Shown in pieces: positions 4,212-5,389 of a stretch of DNA of 5,389 bases. The stretch spans positions 13,713-19,101 of the forward strand of contig DNDO01000007.1 of NCBI GenBank assembly GCA_003484265.1, read 5' to 3'. The translations under genes were made by a program, and so were the position numbers. How positions within the stretch are numbered: position 1 is the stretch's first letter; every line of letters starts with the position of its first letter. The notes beneath the pieces are model-generated. The model searched no databases. It had not been told where the DNA came from and was given only the letters and a program-made list of their open reading frames with translations. The DNA is from Anaerolineae bacterium. Its GTDB lineage: Bacteria; Chloroflexota; Anaerolineae; Anaerolineales; Villigracilaceae.

Positions 4212-5389
4212 ATGATGAAACAAAAAACAGTAGTGGCTGGAGCATTGGGCGAGTGTGTCCATGTGGCGGGGGTGACGAATTTCCTGCGTCTTGCAGAATC
4301 CGCGGGATGGAGGACTATATTTCTTGGACCATCCGTGCCGATTGAAGAAGTTGTTAAAGTTGCAAAACGTGAAAAGGCAGATATGGTGGGCGTCTCTTAC
4401 CGCCTTACACCAGAAACGGGTGAACGGTTATTAGGAGAGTTTGCCGAAGCCGCATCAGAGCTGCATGAGAAGGGGGTTCGCTTTGCGTTTGGGGGAACTC
4501 CGCCGATCGTGGAGCGGGCGCGAAAGATCGGTTTTTTCGAGCGAGCGTTCGATGGCAGTGAACAGTCAGAGGCGATCGTCGCTTATTTAAAGGGGAAACA
4601 GACTGAAGCATCGGGTGAGGCGGATTTTCCCCAGTCCACAATCGAACGAATTCAATGGAAATCTCCGTACCCGATCCTTCGTCATCATTTTGGCCTTCCA
4701 ACAATGGAGGCGACGATCGACGGTATTGCGAAAATCGCAGACGCGCATGCATTGGACGTAATCTCACTAGGCATCGATCAGGATGCGCAGGAAAATTTCT
4801 TTCATCCTGAACGGCAGGACCCGCGTCAAAAAGGGGCAGGCGGCGTGCCTGTGCGCTCGGCGGACGATTACCGGGCATTGTATCAAGCCAGCAGACGCGG
4901 CAACTTCCCGATGCTGCGCACGTATTCTGGCACTGACGATTTTATTAAGCTGGCTGAAATGTATAGGGACACGATCAACATTGCATGGTGCGCGATCCCG
5001 TTATTCTGGTTCAATCAAATGGACGGGCGCGGACCGTGGGATTTGGAAGGCTCAATCCGCGAGCATCAGGGTGTGATGAAATGGTATGGCGAACATAACA
5101 TTCCTGTGGAGTTGAACGAGCCGCATCATTGGGGTATGCGCGATTCGTCGGATGTCACATTTGTTGTTGCGGCGTATCTAGCGGCGTATAATGCGCGCGC
5201 GTTTGGAGTGAAAGATTATATTGCCCAATTCATGTTCAATAGCCCGCCTGGGCTGTCAGACGCAATGGACCTGGCGAAGATGCTGGCGGTCATGGATATG
5301 GTTGAGCCGTTGCAGCACGACAAATTTAAAGTTTGGAAACAATCGCGAATAGGTTTGCTCTCGCATCCGCTTGATACGGATGCCGCGCG
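4212..5389 (+). CDS. Cobalamin-binding-domain protein with a glutamate-mutase-E-like second domain (partial)
   Basis: The first 392 codons of a gene that continues past the window end; no stop is seen. Residues about 5-130 look like a B12-binding Rossmann domain. They contain VVAGALGECVHVAGV (7-21) where the DxHxxG motif is expected, VGVSYRLTPE (59-68) at the usual Ser-containing strand, and the FAFGGTPP Gly-Gly turn (91-98). The His that would ligate cobalt is present (H17) and G20 fits, but the Asp position is Cys (C15). Residues about 150-392 form a second domain, probably a TIM barrel, with EATIDGIAKIADAHALDVIS (166-185), GAGGVPVRSADDYRALYQAS (208-227), LRTYSGTDD (235-243) and VELNEPHHWGMRDSSD (299-314). 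The order of these blocks resembles, from memory, the epsilon chain of glutamate mutase; R236 would match a substrate-binding Arg. A fused adenosylcobalamin mutase or a cobalamin-dependent methyl-transfer protein are both possible. Start: ATG at 4212 after GGAAGGAG; the ATG at 4215 is equally plausible. Confidence 0.8.
   Translation, partial: MMKQKTVVAGALGECVHVAGVTNFLRLAESAGWRTIFLGPSVPIEEVVKVAKREKADMVGVSYRLTPETGERLLGEFAEAASELHEKGVRFAFGGTPPIVERARKIGFFERAFDGSEQSEAIVAYLKGKQTEASGEADFPQSTIERIQWKSPYPILRHHFGLPTMEATIDGIAKIADAHALDVISLGIDQDAQENFFHPERQDPRQKGAGGVPVRSADDYRALYQASRRGNFPMLRTYSGTDDFIKLAEMYRDTINIAWCAIPLFWFNQMDGRGPWDLEGSIREHQGVMKWYGEHNIPVELNEPHHWGMRDSSDVTFVVAAYLAAYNARAFGVKDYIAQFMFNSPPGLSDAMDLAKMLAVMDMVEPLQHDKFKVWKQSRIGLLSHPLDTDAA

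Noticed and set aside
4405..4878. A 157-codon minus-strand frame inside the B12-binding gene.
   Set aside because: Its protein is low in recognisable structure and rich in Arg, Pro and Ser, as expected for the antisense of a GC-rich gene. The plus-strand protein has clear domain motifs.

Overview
This window most likely comes from a free-living bacterium with mid-range GC, about 50-57% in the core genes by rough hand count. My best guess is Chloroflexota, class Anaerolineae. That rests on the look of the proteins, the yebC-ruvC-ruvA neighbourhood and the CACAAAGGACAC-type intergenic palindrome, and it is an inference, not a match. All genes look intact. I see no tRNA, rRNA, CRISPR array, insertion sequence or prophage gene.

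Left part (about 1-2440, + strand): an extended -10 promoter drives yebC (YebC/TACO1-family translation or regulatory factor). It is followed by a nested palindrome, then ruvC (Holliday-junction resolvase), a small cupin-fold protein whose GTG start overlaps the ruvC stop by 4 nt, and ruvA (Holliday-junction binding subunit) 7 nt later. RuvA and RuvC act on the same recombination intermediate. RuvB, the branch-migration motor, is not encoded in this window. The cupin gene has no obvious link to recombination and is more AT-rich than yebC. ruvA has no Shine-Dalgarno sequence. A perfect TATAAT lies exactly where it would start a transcript at the A of the ruvA ATG.

Centre (about 2379-4043, - strand): a perfect 18-bp hairpin separates the convergent ruvA and a long gene for a two-domain enzyme. 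That enzyme has an N-terminal GNAT acyltransferase domain and a C-terminal nitrilase-superfamily amidohydrolase domain with a complete Glu-Lys-Cys triad, the architecture of Bacillus subtilis YhcX. Its start is ambiguous: the annotated ATG has no ribosome binding site, but GGAGG formed by its first codons sits in front of an in-frame TTG.

Right part (about 4044-5389): an AT-rich divergent intergenic region holds a well-formed sigma-70-type promoter and a G-rich leader for a gene that runs off the window. Its 392 visible codons encode an N-terminal cobalamin-binding-like domain fused to a second domain that recalls the catalytic (epsilon) subunit of glutamate mutase. The cobalamin motif reads CxHxxG instead of DxHxxG. 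This is the least understood gene here and the best candidate for an undescribed activity.
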